A stretch of 64,000 nucleotides of DNA from JAIBJN01 sp963847985 (GCA_963847985.1 CAWKBS010000013.1:62001-126000), one strand, 5' to 3'; positions 15,453 to 24,161 are shown, counted from the stretch's first letter. Translations and numbers: made by a program. Notes: a model not told the origin generated them from the sequence alone.

Positions 15453-16684
15453 CGCTCCTTCGGGAGCGCGGTTTCCGCAACTTCTGGCTCGCGACCTCGG
15501 TGTCGCTCCTGGGCGACCAGATCGCCCTCCTCGCGCTGCCGCTCGTCGCCGTGCTCGTGCTCGACGCCGGCCCCGGACAGATGGGCCTGCTCACCGCGGC
15601 GGCGCTCCTCCCTCACCTGCTCTTCTCGCTCCCGGCAGGTGTCTGGCTCGACCGGGTGGCGAGCCGCCGCCGCGTGATGATCGCGAGCGACCTCGGGAGG
15701 GCGGCGCTCGTCGGAACGATCCCGCTCGCCTACGCGCTCGACGTCCTCACGCTGGCGCAGCTCTACGCCGTCGCCTTCCTCGCGGGCTCGCTGGCCGTGC
15801 TCTTCGACCTGTCGTACCCGACGCTGTTCGTCTCGCTCGCGAGCCGCGACCGGTACATCGAGGGAAACTCGCTCATCCACGGGAGCCGGTCCTTCTCCGC
15901 GGTGGCGGGGCCGTCGCTCGGCGGCGTCCTGGTCTCGGTGTTCAGCGCGCCTGCCGCTCTGCTGGGGGACGCCGTCTCGTTCCTGGTTTCGGCGGTCTTC
16001 CTCGGCCGGGTGCGCGCGCAGGAGCCGCCGATCGAGCCCGACGACGAGCCGGGCCTGCTCGCTCGCATCACCACGGGCCTGCGCTTCATCGGCGGCAACC
16101 CGATCTTTCGGCCGACCCTGACCGCCGTCGCCACGCTGAACTTCTTCAACTACGCGTTTCAGGCGCTGTTCGTCCTCTACGCAACGCGTTCGCTCGGCGT
16201 CGAACCGGCGACGCTCGGCCTCGTGCTCGGCGCAGGAGCCGTCGGCGGGGTCGCCGGCGCAGTCACGGCGGGGCGGATCGCGCGGGCGCTCGGGGTGGGG
16301 AAGGCCTTCCTGCTCGGCTGCATCCTCTTCCCACTTCCACTCGTCTTGGTGCCCCTGGCCGGCGGCCCGCGCTGGGCGATCATCGGTGCGCTCCTCGTCG
16401 CCGAGCTCGGCTCCGGCTTCGGCGTCATGATTCTCGACATCAACGTCGGCTCGATGATGTTCGCGCTCACACCGGACCGCCTCCGCTCCCGCGCCACCGG
16501 GGCGTTCAACGTCGTCAACTGGGGCATTCGACCGCTCGGGGCGCTGGCCGGCGGCGCGCTCGGCGCCTGGATCGGCGTGCGCCCGACCCTCTGGGTGGCG
16601 ACCGTCGGCGCTCTCGCGGGGGCGTTGCTGCTCCTGCCCTCGCCGGTTCCGTCCCTGCGCGAGCTGCCGGAGGAGGCGGCGTGA
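15449..16684 (+). CDS. Major facilitator superfamily transporter
   Basis: 411 aa, about 12 membrane helices. The pattern (RGFRNFWLATSVSLLGDQIA at the start; GVWLDRVASRRRVMIASDLG between helices 2 and 3; LIHGSRSFSAVAGPSLGGVL) fits the MFS_3 group that includes enterobactin-type and macrolide exporters. The substrate is unknown. Its ATG overlaps the truB stop and its TGA overlaps the ribF GTG, so it is wedged inside a core operon and is likely cotranscribed. A 790-aa frame in the +1 register across this gene is a GC shadow. Confidence 0.85.
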   Translation: MTLLRERGFRNFWLATSVSLLGDQIALLALPLVAVLVLDAGPGQMGLLTAAALLPHLLFSLPAGVWLDRVASRRRVMIASDLGRAALVGTIPLAYALDVLTLAQLYAVAFLAGSLAVLFDLSYPTLFVSLASRDRYIEGNSLIHGSRSFSAVAGPSLGGVLVSVFSAPAALLGDAVSFLVSAVFLGRVRAQEPPIEPDDEPGLLARITTGLRFIGGNPIFRPTLTAVATLNFFNYAFQALFVLYATRSLGVEPATLGLVLGAGAVGGVAGAVTAGRIARALGVGKAFLLGCILFPLPLVLVPLAGGPRWAIIGALLVAELGSGFGVMILDINVGSMMFALTPDRLRSRATGAFNVVNWGIRPLGALAGGALGAWIGVRPTLWVATVGALAGALLLLPSPVPSLRELPEEAA

Positions 16685-17547
16685 TCGTCGCCCGCTCGCC
16701 CGCCGAGCTGCCGGCCGCCGAGCGGGCAGTCGCACTCGGCACGTTCGACGGCGTCCACCGGGGGCACCGGGCGGTGATCGACACGGTGAAGGGAACGGGG
16801 CTCCGCTCGACCGTGCTCACCTTCGACCCGCATCCGCGCCTCGTGCTCGGCTACGACGTGCAGCTCCTCACGACCTTCGACCGCCGGCTCGAGCTGATCG
16901 AGGAGGCCGGGCCGGACGAGGTGCTGGTCGTCGAGTTCACCCAGGAATTGTCGCGCCGGGAGCCGGAGGACTTCGCAGCCGAGTACCTGACCGGGATCGG
17001 CGCGCGCATCGTCGTCGCCGGCGAGAACTTCCGCTTCGGCGCCGGCCGCCGCGGCGACGTCGAGCTCCTGCGCTCGCTCGGGCTCGACGTGCGCCCCGTG
17101 CCGCTCGTCGAGGGCGTCTCGTCGAGCCGGATCCGCGAGCTCGTCCGCGAAGGAGACCTGCCCGGGGCGGCCGCGCTCCTCGGACGGCCGTACGAGCTCG
17201 AAGGTGAGGTCGTGTACGGCGACCGGCGAGGCGGCACGCTCGGCTTTCCGACCGCCAACCTTGCCCCCGACCCGCATGCGCTCGTCCCTGCCTACGGCAT
17301 CTACGCGGGCGAGGCGCTCGGCCACCGCGTCGCCGCCTCGATCGGGGTCAACCCGCACTACGGCGGCAGCGAGCGGCGCATCGAGGCCTTTCTGCTCGAC
17401 TTCACCGGCGACCTGTACGGCAACCGCCTGCGGCTGGAGCTGTGGGAGCGACTGCGGGAGGAGCGGGCATTCGCCAGCGAGGAGGACCTGGTCGAGCAGA
17501 TCGCGGCGGACGTCGAGGCGGCACGCGCCGCGCGGCGGCCGGGCTAG
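16681..17547 (+). CDS. ribF: Bifunctional riboflavin kinase / FAD synthetase
   Basis: 288 aa from GTG 16681 (GTGA overlap with the MFS stop). The N-terminal FMN adenylyltransferase domain has AVALGTFDGVHRGHRAVID and the VAGENFRFGAGRRGD block, then SSSRIRELVREGDLPGA. The C-terminal riboflavin kinase domain has GDRRGGTLGFPTANLAPD and YGIYAGEALG. It converts riboflavin to FMN and then FAD. The position between truB and rpsO is conserved in many bacteria. A hairpin spans its stop codon and that of the convergent gene. Confidence 0.95.
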   Translation: MIVARSPAELPAAERAVALGTFDGVHRGHRAVIDTVKGTGLRSTVLTFDPHPRLVLGYDVQLLTTFDRRLELIEEAGPDEVLVVEFTQELSRREPEDFAAEYLTGIGARIVVAGENFRFGAGRRGDVELLRSLGLDVRPVPLVEGVSSSRIRELVREGDLPGAAALLGRPYELEGEVVYGDRRGGTLGFPTANLAPDPHALVPAYGIYAGEALGHRVAASIGVNPHYGGSERRIEAFLLDFTGDLYGNRLRLELWERLREERAFASEEDLVEQIAADVEAARAARRPG

Positions 17548-17564
17548 GAGGGTTCCTAGAGCCC
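17541..17564. terminator. Hairpin spanning two convergent stop codons
   Basis: GGGCTAGGA / TCCT-AG-AGCCC, a 9-bp stem with a 2-nt bulge. It covers the ribF stop (17545-17547) and the stop of the reverse-strand gene (17556-17558). It is a candidate bidirectional terminator, though without a T-tract. Confidence 0.45.
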
Positions 17565-18953
17565 GAGCGCCAGCCCGCTGCGCCGCGGGTCGGCCGCTCC
17601 GCCGCCGCGGGCGACGACGCTCACCCCGCCGAAGTAGTGGTGCTGCTCGTCCCAGAGGCGCACGTCGTACCCGTCGCCCGCGAGCGCCTCGACGGCGCTC
17701 TCCTCGAAGCCGGGCTCGAGGTGGACGATCGCGCCGGTCGAGTGCAGCCGCGGGCGATCCACTGCGGCCTGGGGCGCCAGGCCCTCGTCGAGGATCCCGG
17801 AGAGCACCTGCGCGAGAGCAGGGCGAAGCCTGGTCCCGCCGGCCGCCCCGGCCCCGAGGACGAGCCCGTCCCCGTCCAGCGCGACGGTCGGCGACATCAT
17901 GCTGGCCATCCGCTTCCCGGGATCCAGCGGGCCGACGAGGAGGTCGGACTCGCCGAGCATGCTGTTCAGGTGGACGTCGTAGCCCGGGAGGAAGTCGCCC
18001 GAGCCGAGACCGAGGCTGGTCGTGATCACGCAGGCGTTTCCCGCCGCGTCGACGACGCAGAGGTTCGTCGTGTGCTCGTAGGTCCTGCCGCTGTAGAGCG
18101 GCGCGGCGAGGAGCCGGGCGAGCACGAGCGCCCGGCCGGCCGGCGACACGCCTTTCAGCGTGGGAAGGGCGGCGAGCGTGTCGGCGAGCTGCGAGAGCCC
18201 GCTTCGCGTCAGCACGCGCACGCCCGCGTACTCGACCTCGGCAGGCGCGGTCCACTCGACGGAGTAGGCGGCGAGGTCCTCCCGCGTGACCAGGCCGTCC
18301 CGCTCCGCCATGAGGGCCAGCAGGGACTCGGCGAGCGTCCCCTCGTAGAAGGTGCGCGCGCCCTCCGCGGCGACCACCTCCAGCGCAGCGACGAGCCCGG
18401 GTTGGTCGAGCCGGTCGTCCGCGTCCAGGAGCCGGCCGCCGGGCGAGTAGATGCGCCCACCCTCACGGAGCGTCATCACGGGGGCGAGCATCGCGAGGCA
18501 CTTGGCATGGGCAGGAGGCATGCCGACCCCGACCCGCGCGAGCCCCAGGGCGGGCTGGACGAGCCGTTCCCAGGGCAGCGTGCCCGACCGGCGCCAGAGC
18601 TCCTCGAGCCCGGCGGGGACGCCCGGAACCGCGCACGTGGCGGCACCGACGAAGTAGTGGACGAGCTCCTCGCCGAAAGGGACGGCGAGCTCTTCGAGCA
18701 CCGGAGTCCCGCCCACACGTCCGAGCCCGGGGACGGTGACGAAGAAGTCGAGCACCTGCGCGTCGTGGCTCCCGGCCTCGACCAGGACGGCGTAGCCGCC
18801 GCCCGCGATCCCGGTCATCACGGTCTCCGCGACGCACGAGGCGAGGGTCGCAGCGACGGCCGCATCGACGGCCGTCCCGCCCTCGGCGAGGATCTCGAGG
18901 CCGGCCTCGGCCGTGGCGGGATGACCCGCGGCAACACCGGGAGAAACCCGCAC
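17556..18953 (-). CDS. Gamma-glutamyltransferase family protein
   Basis: 465 aa from GTG at 18953, giving MRVSPGVAAGHPATAEAGLE. The longer frame to 19127 overlaps rpsO and is rejected. Features of the Ntn-hydrolase family are VDAAVAATLASCVAETVMTG, GIAGGGYAVLV and the nucleophile region YEHTTNLCVVDAAGNACVIT, where the first catalytic Thr is kept and the usual TTH reads TTN. GSGDFLPGYDVHLNSMLG follows. It is about 100 residues shorter than typical GGTs and lacks a clear signal peptide. It may act on glutathione-like or other gamma-glutamyl compounds. It is transcribed divergently from rpsO with overlapping -10 boxes. Confidence 0.85.
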   Translation of the reverse strand: MRVSPGVAAGHPATAEAGLEILAEGGTAVDAAVAATLASCVAETVMTGIAGGGYAVLVEAGSHDAQVLDFFVTVPGLGRVGGTPVLEELAVPFGEELVHYFVGAATCAVPGVPAGLEELWRRSGTLPWERLVQPALGLARVGVGMPPAHAKCLAMLAPVMTLREGGRIYSPGGRLLDADDRLDQPGLVAALEVVAAEGARTFYEGTLAESLLALMAERDGLVTREDLAAYSVEWTAPAEVEYAGVRVLTRSGLSQLADTLAALPTLKGVSPAGRALVLARLLAAPLYSGRTYEHTTNLCVVDAAGNACVITTSLGLGSGDFLPGYDVHLNSMLGESDLLVGPLDPGKRMASMMSPTVALDGDGLVLGAGAAGGTRLRPALAQVLSGILDEGLAPQAAVDRPRLHSTGAIVHLEPGFEESAVEALAGDGYDVRLWDEQHHYFGGVSVVARGGGAADPRRSGLALGL

Positions 18954-18959
18954 CTTTGC

Positions 18960-18966
18960 TAGCCTA
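18960..18966. promoter_or_regulatory. Overlapping divergent -10 boxes (GGT and rpsO)
   Basis: TAGCCTA. On the plus strand TAGCCT (18960-18965) lies 9 nt before the rpsO GTG. On the minus strand TAGGCT (18966-18961) lies 7 nt before the GGT GTG. The two boxes share five bases, so polymerase binding on one strand should exclude the other. Confidence 0.5.
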
Positions 18967-18974
18967 CGTCGGTC

Positions 18975-19244
18975 GTGACCCTCACGAAGGACGCAAAGCG
19001 CGAAATTTTCGACCACCACGGGCGGGCTGCCGGCGACACCGGCTCCCCCCAGGTGCAGGTCGCTCTGCTCACCAAGCGGATCGAGCAGCTCACCGAGCAT
19101 TTGCGCACGCATCGGAAGGATCACCACTCACGCCGCGGGCTCCTCAAGCTCGTCGGTAGGCGCCGCCGGCTCCTCGACTACCTGCAGAAGCGGGACCTCG
19201 AGAGCTACCGCGCGCTGATCCAAGAGCTCGGCCTCAGGAGGTAG
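18975..19244 (+). CDS. rpsO: 30S ribosomal protein S15
   Basis: 89 aa from GTG 18975, the usual length. The S15 signature is complete: DTGSPQVQVALLTKRIEQLT, HLRTHRKDHHSRRGLLKLVG and RRRLLDYLQKRDLESYRALI. S15 binds 16S rRNA early in 30S assembly. A TANNNT box 9 nt upstream suggests a leaderless or nearly leaderless mRNA. The gene is followed by a structured leader and then pnp, the standard rpsO-pnp pair. Confidence 0.97.
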   Translation: MTLTKDAKREIFDHHGRAAGDTGSPQVQVALLTKRIEQLTEHLRTHRKDHHSRRGLLKLVGRRRRLLDYLQKRDLESYRALIQELGLRR

Positions 19245-19383
19245 GCGGAACTCCCGGACTCCCACCGCCCGCCACTGGGCACACCGACCTGGGAGACCCA
19301 GGTGGAAGTTTGAGGGAAGTCCGTTCAGGCGGGCCTGCTTCAAACCTCCGCCTCCGTCTCCCGCAAGGAGAAGGAGGACACAA
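19245..19383 (+). promoter_or_regulatory. Structured pnp leader
   Basis: 139 bases between rpsO and pnp. Hairpin 1: ACCTGGG-aga-CCCAGGT (19287-19303). Immediately after it a second stem, GGAAGTTTGA (19304-19313) with TCAAACCTCC (19340-19349), pairs at 9 of 10 positions and encloses a small CAGG/CCTG hairpin (19326-19337). A purine-rich ribosome site (GGAGAAGGAGGA) precedes the ATG. pnp is autoregulated through a leader stem-loop in enterobacteria; similar control here is an inference. Confidence 0.6.
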
Positions 19384-21852
19384 ATGAGCACCATCACATC
19401 TGAGATCACGTCGATTACGGCTGCCATCGGCCGGGACGAGATCACCTTCGAAACGGGCAAGCTGGCGAAGCAGGCCGACGGCGCCGTCGTCGTTCGCAGC
19501 GGGGACACGATGGTCCTCGCGACGGCCCAGGGCCGCCTCGAGGCGCGGGAGGGCGCGGACTTCTTCCCGCTCACCGTGGACGTCGAGGAGCGCATGTACG
19601 CAGCCGGCAAGATCCCCGGCGGCTTCTTCAAGCGCGAGGGGCGCCCCACCGAGAAGGCGATCCTCACCGCCCGCATGATCGACCGCCCGATCCGGCCGCT
19701 CTGGCCGAAGGGCTTCCGGAACGAGGTGCAGGTCATCTGCACCACGCTCTCGGCCGACCTGATCACCCCGCACGACATCCTGGCCATCAACGGCGCGTCC
19801 GCCGCGCTGATGATCTCGCCGCTGCCCTTCTTCGGGCCGGTGGGCGCCGTCCGCATCGGGATCCTCGACGGCGAGCTCGTCGTCAACCCGTCGCTCCCCG
19901 ACATCGAGACCTCCGAGCTCGACCTGATCGTGGTCGGCACGAAGGAGGGCCTCACCATGGTCGAGGCCGGCGCGAACGAGATCCCCGAGGAAAGGCTCCT
20001 CGAGGCCTTCGAGCTCGCCCACAGCGAGATCAAGAAGCTCTGCGAGCTGCAGGAGGATCTCCGCCGCCGGGTAGGCAAGCCGAAGTGGCTGGAGCCCGAG
20101 CTGACCGCCGAGCTGGACGCGAGCCACGGTGAGGTCATCGCCTCCCGCATCGCCGCTGACGGCCTCCGCGAGGCCGCCTCGGCCGTCGAGGAGATCGCCG
20201 GCGAGCTCTGCCCGCCCATCTCGATCGACTCGACGGAGGAGGACATCGTCCGCGAGACCCAGGTGCGCGCGAGCCTGGACGCCATCCTGGAGCAGCGCCG
20301 CCTCGCCGCGGTCGTCGCCCCGGTGAAGGCGCAGTTCGAGGACGAGCTGCGGGCGCTCACCGACGCCGAGCAGGACTCGAAGCAGCTCCGCTCCGCGAAG
20401 CGCAAGATCCTCTTCGACCGGATCCTCGAGTCCTCCGACCTGCCGTTCCCGGTCGGGCCGGCCACGGTCGAGGGTGAGGCGCCGTCCGTGAAGGACAGCC
20501 TCACGAAGTCCTATGTGAAGAAGGCCGCCGAGGCCGTCTACAAGGACCTCATCCGCAAGAAGATCGCGATCGAGAAGCGCCGCCCCGACGGCCGCGCCAC
20601 GGACGAGATCCGCCCGATCGCCTGCGAGGTCGGAGTCTCGGCCCGCACGCACGGCTCGGCGCTCTTCACCCGCGGCCAGACGCAGATCATGACGCTGCTC
20701 ACGCTGGGCACCGCCAAGGAGGGCCAGCGCATCGACGACCTCTCCCTCGAGGTCGAGCGCCGCTACATGCACCACTACAACTTCCCGCCCTACTCGGTCG
20801 GGGAGACGGGCTTCATGCGCGGCCCCAAGCGCCGCGACATCGGCCACGGCGCCCTCGCGCAGCGCGCCCTCGAGCCGATGATCCCGCAGCTCGACGAGTT
20901 CCCGTACACGATCCGGCTCGTCTCCGAGACGCTCGAGTCGAACGGCTCGTCGTCCATGGGCTCGGTCTGCGGCTCGACGCTCTCGCTCATGGACGCCGGC
21001 GTGCCGATCAAGCGGCCCATCAGCGGCATCGCCATGGGGCTCGTCAAGGAGGGCGACGAGCACGCCATCCTCACCGACATCCAGGGCGCCGAGGATCACC
21101 TGGGCGACATGGACTTCAAGGTCGCCGGCTCCCGCGAGGGCATCACCGCCCTCCAGATGGACATCAAGATCACCGGCGTCACGCAGGAGATCATGCGGAG
21201 CGCCCTCGAGCAGGCCAAGCGGGCCCGCGAGTTCATCCTCGACCGGATGGCAGAGGCGATCTCCGAGTCCCGCGAGGAGCTCGCCGCGCACGCTCCGCGG
21301 ATCACGACGATCTCCATCGACCCCGAGCAGATCGGCCTCATCATCGGCAAGGGCGGCGAGACGATCCGCGGCCTCGAGGCCGACTACGAGGTGCAGATCG
21401 ACATCGAGGAGGACGGGACGATCCTGATCTACGCGACGGAGGGCGAGAAGGCCGACGCCGCGATCGCCGCCATCCAGGGCATCACGAAGGAGCCCGAGGT
21501 CGGCGACACGTACACCGGCAAGGTCGTGAAGACGACCGACTTCGGCGCCTTCGTCGAGTTGAAGAAGGGCACGGACGGCCTGCTCCACGTCTCCAACGTG
21601 GGCCCGGGCCGCGTCGGCCACATCGAGGACGTCATCAGCCGCGGCGACGTGCTGGACGTCATCGTCCAGGAGGTCGACAAGGCCCGCGGCCGCATCGGTC
21701 TCAAGCTCGTCGGCAAGCACGAGAACGGCACCGTCGTCCAGCCCGAAGAGCTGATCGAGCGGGCGAAGGACGCCCCGCCGCGCGCGCCGCGCGAGCGCGA
21801 GGGCGGCGACCGTGGCCGTCGGGGCGGCGGGCGCGACCGCGGTCGCGGCTAG
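19384..21852 (+). CDS. pnp: Polyribonucleotide nucleotidyltransferase (PNPase)
   Basis: 822 aa from ATG. Two RNase PH domains flank a helical domain. The first includes FFPLTVDVEERMYAAGKIPG and GRPTEKAILTARMIDRPIRP; the second includes GSSSMGSVCGSTLSLMDAGV and the catalytic DIQGAEDHLGDMDFKVAG. A KH domain (IGLIIGKGGETIRGLEADY) and an S1 domain (GDTYTGKVVKTTDFGAFVEL) follow, then an Arg/Gly/Asp-rich tail (GGDRGRRGGGRDRGRG). It degrades RNA 3' to 5' with phosphate. The long basic tail is typical of actinobacterial forms. Confidence 0.97.
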   Translation: MSTITSEITSITAAIGRDEITFETGKLAKQADGAVVVRSGDTMVLATAQGRLEAREGADFFPLTVDVEERMYAAGKIPGGFFKREGRPTEKAILTARMIDRPIRPLWPKGFRNEVQVICTTLSADLITPHDILAINGASAALMISPLPFFGPVGAVRIGILDGELVVNPSLPDIETSELDLIVVGTKEGLTMVEAGANEIPEERLLEAFELAHSEIKKLCELQEDLRRRVGKPKWLEPELTAELDASHGEVIASRIAADGLREAASAVEEIAGELCPPISIDSTEEDIVRETQVRASLDAILEQRRLAAVVAPVKAQFEDELRALTDAEQDSKQLRSAKRKILFDRILESSDLPFPVGPATVEGEAPSVKDSLTKSYVKKAAEAVYKDLIRKKIAIEKRRPDGRATDEIRPIACEVGVSARTHGSALFTRGQTQIMTLLTLGTAKEGQRIDDLSLEVERRYMHHYNFPPYSVGETGFMRGPKRRDIGHGALAQRALEPMIPQLDEFPYTIRLVSETLESNGSSSMGSVCGSTLSLMDAGVPIKRPISGIAMGLVKEGDEHAILTDIQGAEDHLGDMDFKVAGSREGITALQMDIKITGVTQEIMRSALEQAKRAREFILDRMAEAISESREELAAHAPRITTISIDPEQIGLIIGKGGETIRGLEADYEVQIDIEEDGTILIYATEGEKADAAIAAIQGITKEPEVGDTYTGKVVKTTDFGAFVELKKGTDGLLHVSNVGPGRVGHIEDVISRGDVLDVIVQEVDKARGRIGLKLVGKHENGTVVQPEELIERAKDAPPRAPREREGGDRGRRGGGRDRGRG

Positions 21853-21871
21853 CCCGAAGGAACGCGGAGCT

Positions 21872-21902
21872 GCGCGGGCCGTCCCTAGGGGGCGGCCCGC
21901 GC
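21872..21902. terminator. Terminator hairpin between pnp and convergent gene
   Basis: Perfect 10-bp stem GCGCGGGCCG / CGGCCCGCGC with an 11-nt loop, 20 nt after the pnp stop. The right arm lies in the last codons of the reverse-strand gene ending at 21885. No T-tract on either side. Confidence 0.6.
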
Positions 21903-22448
21903 GCGTCCGAGCCGCAGGCGCAGGAAGACGCGCGTGAGGCGCCCGAGCGCGTACTCGTAGGCCGCTGCGCCCAGATTGGCGCCGGCGAGGAAGACGAGCG
22001 CGTCGTTCGACGAGACCGAGTCGGTGAAGAGCGCGGCGCCGAACGCGCCCGCGTAGTAGGGGATCTCCTTCGCGAGCTCGGTGGCGACGTAGCCCGCCTG
22101 TGAGGCGACCCGCCGGACGCGGACGCTCGCGCGCCCGGCACCGGCGAGGTCGTACGCAGCCTTGGAGAGCGCGCTCGTGCTCGTGCCCGTCTGCTCGAGC
22201 AGCGCCCAGTTCGCCGCGAGGTTGACCCGCAGGCCCGCGGCCCAGACGACGTAGGTCGCACCGAGGAACGCGAGCACGACCCAGTGGTCGGCGCCGTGGA
22301 GGAGCTGCGAGGCCGCGAGCGCGACCCCGGCCGCCGTGGCCACGGCGTCGAGCAGATACGTCGAGACGACGGTCGCGCCGAGCGTTACCGCCCAGCGCTT
22401 CGTCCGGGCGAGGCGGCTCCGCGGCGGGGAAGGAGAGGACGCGTTCAC
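21885..22448 (-). CDS. Membrane protein of unknown function, divergent from tetR
   Basis: 187 aa from GTG at 22448. A basic N-terminus (PPRSRLARTKRW) leads into two membrane helices (about residues 18-40 and 46-72); further hydrophobic stretches lie near 120-150 and 155-175. I do not recognise a family. The start lies 5 nt from a strong palindrome (22454-22474) shared with a divergent TetR-type gene, so this is the likely target of that regulator. A transport or detoxification role is possible but unsupported by motifs. Confidence 0.7.
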   Translation of the reverse strand: MNASSPSPPRSRLARTKRWAVTLGATVVSTYLLDAVATAAGVALAASQLLHGADHWVVLAFLGATYVVWAAGLRVNLAANWALLEQTGTSTSALSKAAYDLAGAGRASVRVRRVASQAGYVATELAKEIPYYAGAFGAALFTDSVSSNDALVFLAGANLGAAAYEYALGRLTRVFLRLRLGRARAAP

Positions 22449-22453
22449 GAGAA

Positions 22454-22474
22454 ACGTACGTACCGTACGTATGT
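22454..22474. promoter_or_regulatory. Palindromic operator between divergent tetR and membrane gene
   Basis: A 21-bp inverted repeat: TACGTAC-C-GTACGTA is perfect over 7 bp per arm, and the outer bases extend the symmetry with one mismatched pair. The centre is at 22464. It lies 5 nt before one GTG and 13 nt before the tetR ATG, so a bound regulator would block both genes. Confidence 0.8.
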
Positions 22475-22487
22475 AACCTTTCCAGAG

Positions 22488-23219
22488 ATGGCGGACGACG
22501 TCAACCACACGCGCCGGCGGTCGATGCTTTCCAGGGAGGAGGCACGCCGCCGCTACGTCGAGATCGGGGAGCTCGCGGTGCTCGAGCAGGTGCGCGCCGA
22601 CGCGCGGCGGCTCGACGAGCAGTCGCTCGCCGTCGGCCCGTTCGCCCGCTTGGACGCCAACGCGGTCGCGGCGCGCGACGGCAAGACCCGCGGCGCGGTC
22701 ACCAACGTCTTCGGGAGCCAGGCCGCGTTCCAGGCCGAGACCATGGCCCTCGCGCTCAGCGCGGAGGACTGGGTCGAGCGGATCGAGTACCCCGATCCCG
22801 CGGCGTTCGCCACGGCCGACGACTGGGTCGACGCGCTCTTCGCCGGCGAGTCGGCGCGCGGGCCGGTGCACGGCGCGGCGCCCCAGGTCGGCTACGCGTC
22901 GCTGTGGACGCTGTGGCTGAGCGCCGTCCCGTATGGCCTGTGGAGCCAGCGCGTGAGCCGTCCGAGCCTCGACGAGCAGCTCCAGCACCTCGACCGCCTC
23001 GAGGAGGTCCTGCGCGGCGCGCTCGAGCACTTCCGGCTCGGGCTGCGCGAGGGGACGACGGTGCGGGACCTCGCCTCCGCGATCGCCAGCCTCGTCGAGG
23101 GCGTGTGGCTCAACCAGTGCCTCACCCGGCGGCATCCGTCGGACAAGTCGGAGCCGATCGCCACGCTCCTGGCCCGTTCGGGCCGGCTCCTCTGGCTCGG
23201 CGCGACGCTGCCCGGCTAA
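22488..23219 (+). CDS. TetR-family transcriptional regulator
   Basis: 243 aa from ATG 22488; the frame is open further upstream but that part overlaps the divergent gene. A helix-turn-helix is seen at about residues 60-95 (FARLDANAVAARDGKTRGAV then TNVFGSQAAFQAETM), as in TetR proteins. The C-terminal ligand domain is not specific enough to name an effector. The 21-bp palindrome just upstream is the likely autoregulatory operator. Its 3' end overlaps the convergent transporter gene by 4 nt. Confidence 0.82.
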   Translation: MADDVNHTRRRSMLSREEARRRYVEIGELAVLEQVRADARRLDEQSLAVGPFARLDANAVAARDGKTRGAVTNVFGSQAAFQAETMALALSAEDWVERIEYPDPAAFATADDWVDALFAGESARGPVHGAAPQVGYASLWTLWLSAVPYGLWSQRVSRPSLDEQLQHLDRLEEVLRGALEHFRLGLREGTTVRDLASAIASLVEGVWLNQCLTRRHPSDKSEPIATLLARSGRLLWLGATLPG

Positions 23220-24115
23220 CGCGCGCGCTGCGCGACGACGACGCCGCCGACCACGAGCGCCCCGCCGACGACCAGCCAGAGGGTCACCGGCTCGTCCAGG
23301 AACAGCGCCCCCATGGCCACGGCCAGAGGCGAGATGACGTACGCGTAGGCCACGGCCCGCGTCGCCCCGAGCCCGCGCAGCCCGATGTTCCAGCCAATGT
23401 AGCCGAGGAACGTCGAGACGACGCCCAGGTAGAGCACGAAGACGGCGTCCTCCAGCGAGATGCCGGTCACGGAGTCGATCGTCCCACCGCGGACGAACGG
23501 CAGGAGAAACAGCGTCCCGACGAGGCTCGACGCGGCCGTGAGCGCGAGCAGGTCGTAGCGCCCCAGCAGCGGCTTCAGGAGCACGTTGTAGAGCGCGAAC
23601 GAGATGGGGGCGACGAGGACGATCAGCGGCCCCTTCGCGTTGGCGAAGGACAGCTCTCCGCCCGCGCCGAGGAGGATGACGATCGCGACCCCGGCGAAGG
23701 CGACGGCGAGCCCTGCGGCCCGGCGCAGACTCCAGCGCTCGAGGCCGAGGCCGACCGCGAGGAGGAGGGTCAGAGCGGGGGAGAGGGCGATCACGAGCGC
23801 CGCCGTCCCCGAGGTCGTGTACTTCGTCCCGACGTTCAGGAAGATGTGGTAGCCGACGACCACGCAGACGCCGACTGCAGCCAGGCGCAGGGCGTCCCGC
23901 TTCGTGATCCCGGGCAGCCCGCCGACGCGCCAGAGGAGGAAGGCGAACCCGGGAGCGGCGATGAGGTAGCGCAGGAGGGCGACGTCCTCGGCGGCGAAAC
24001 CGTGGTCGAGCAGCGCCTTGATCACAGAGAACGCGCTCGCCCAGACGACCACGACGGCGAGCAGCGCTCCGTGGGCCGAGGCCGTCGATCGCCTGAGCGC
24101 AACCGCCGAATCCAT
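23216..24115 (-). CDS. EamA/DMT-family transporter
   Basis: 299 aa, ten predicted membrane helices in two EamA repeats. The start MDSAVALRRSTASAHGALLA at 24115 is preferred over the longer frame. The first repeat has VVVWASAFSVIKALLDHGF and LLRYLIAAPGFAFLLWRVGG; the second has GVVSTFLGYIGWNIGLRGLG and ISPLAVAMGALFLDEPVTLW. Such permeases export metabolites or drugs; the substrate cannot be read from sequence. It converges on tetR and could be a second target of it, though no operator copy precedes it. Confidence 0.87.
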   Translation of the reverse strand: MDSAVALRRSTASAHGALLAVVVVWASAFSVIKALLDHGFAAEDVALLRYLIAAPGFAFLLWRVGGLPGITKRDALRLAAVGVCVVVGYHIFLNVGTKYTTSGTAALVIALSPALTLLLAVGLGLERWSLRRAAGLAVAFAGVAIVILLGAGGELSFANAKGPLIVLVAPISFALYNVLLKPLLGRYDLLALTAASSLVGTLFLLPFVRGGTIDSVTGISLEDAVFVLYLGVVSTFLGYIGWNIGLRGLGATRAVAYAYVISPLAVAMGALFLDEPVTLWLVVGGALVVGGVVVAQRAR

Positions 24116-24161
24116 CCGACAGCTTAAACGCGGCGCGGCCACCTTCTGTGAGATGGAACGC

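Noticed and set aside
15175..17547. A 790-aa open frame across the MFS gene into ribF
   Set aside because: The first 500 codons are the shifted frame of truB and the MFS gene, rich in Arg, Pro and Ala as expected for GC shadows.
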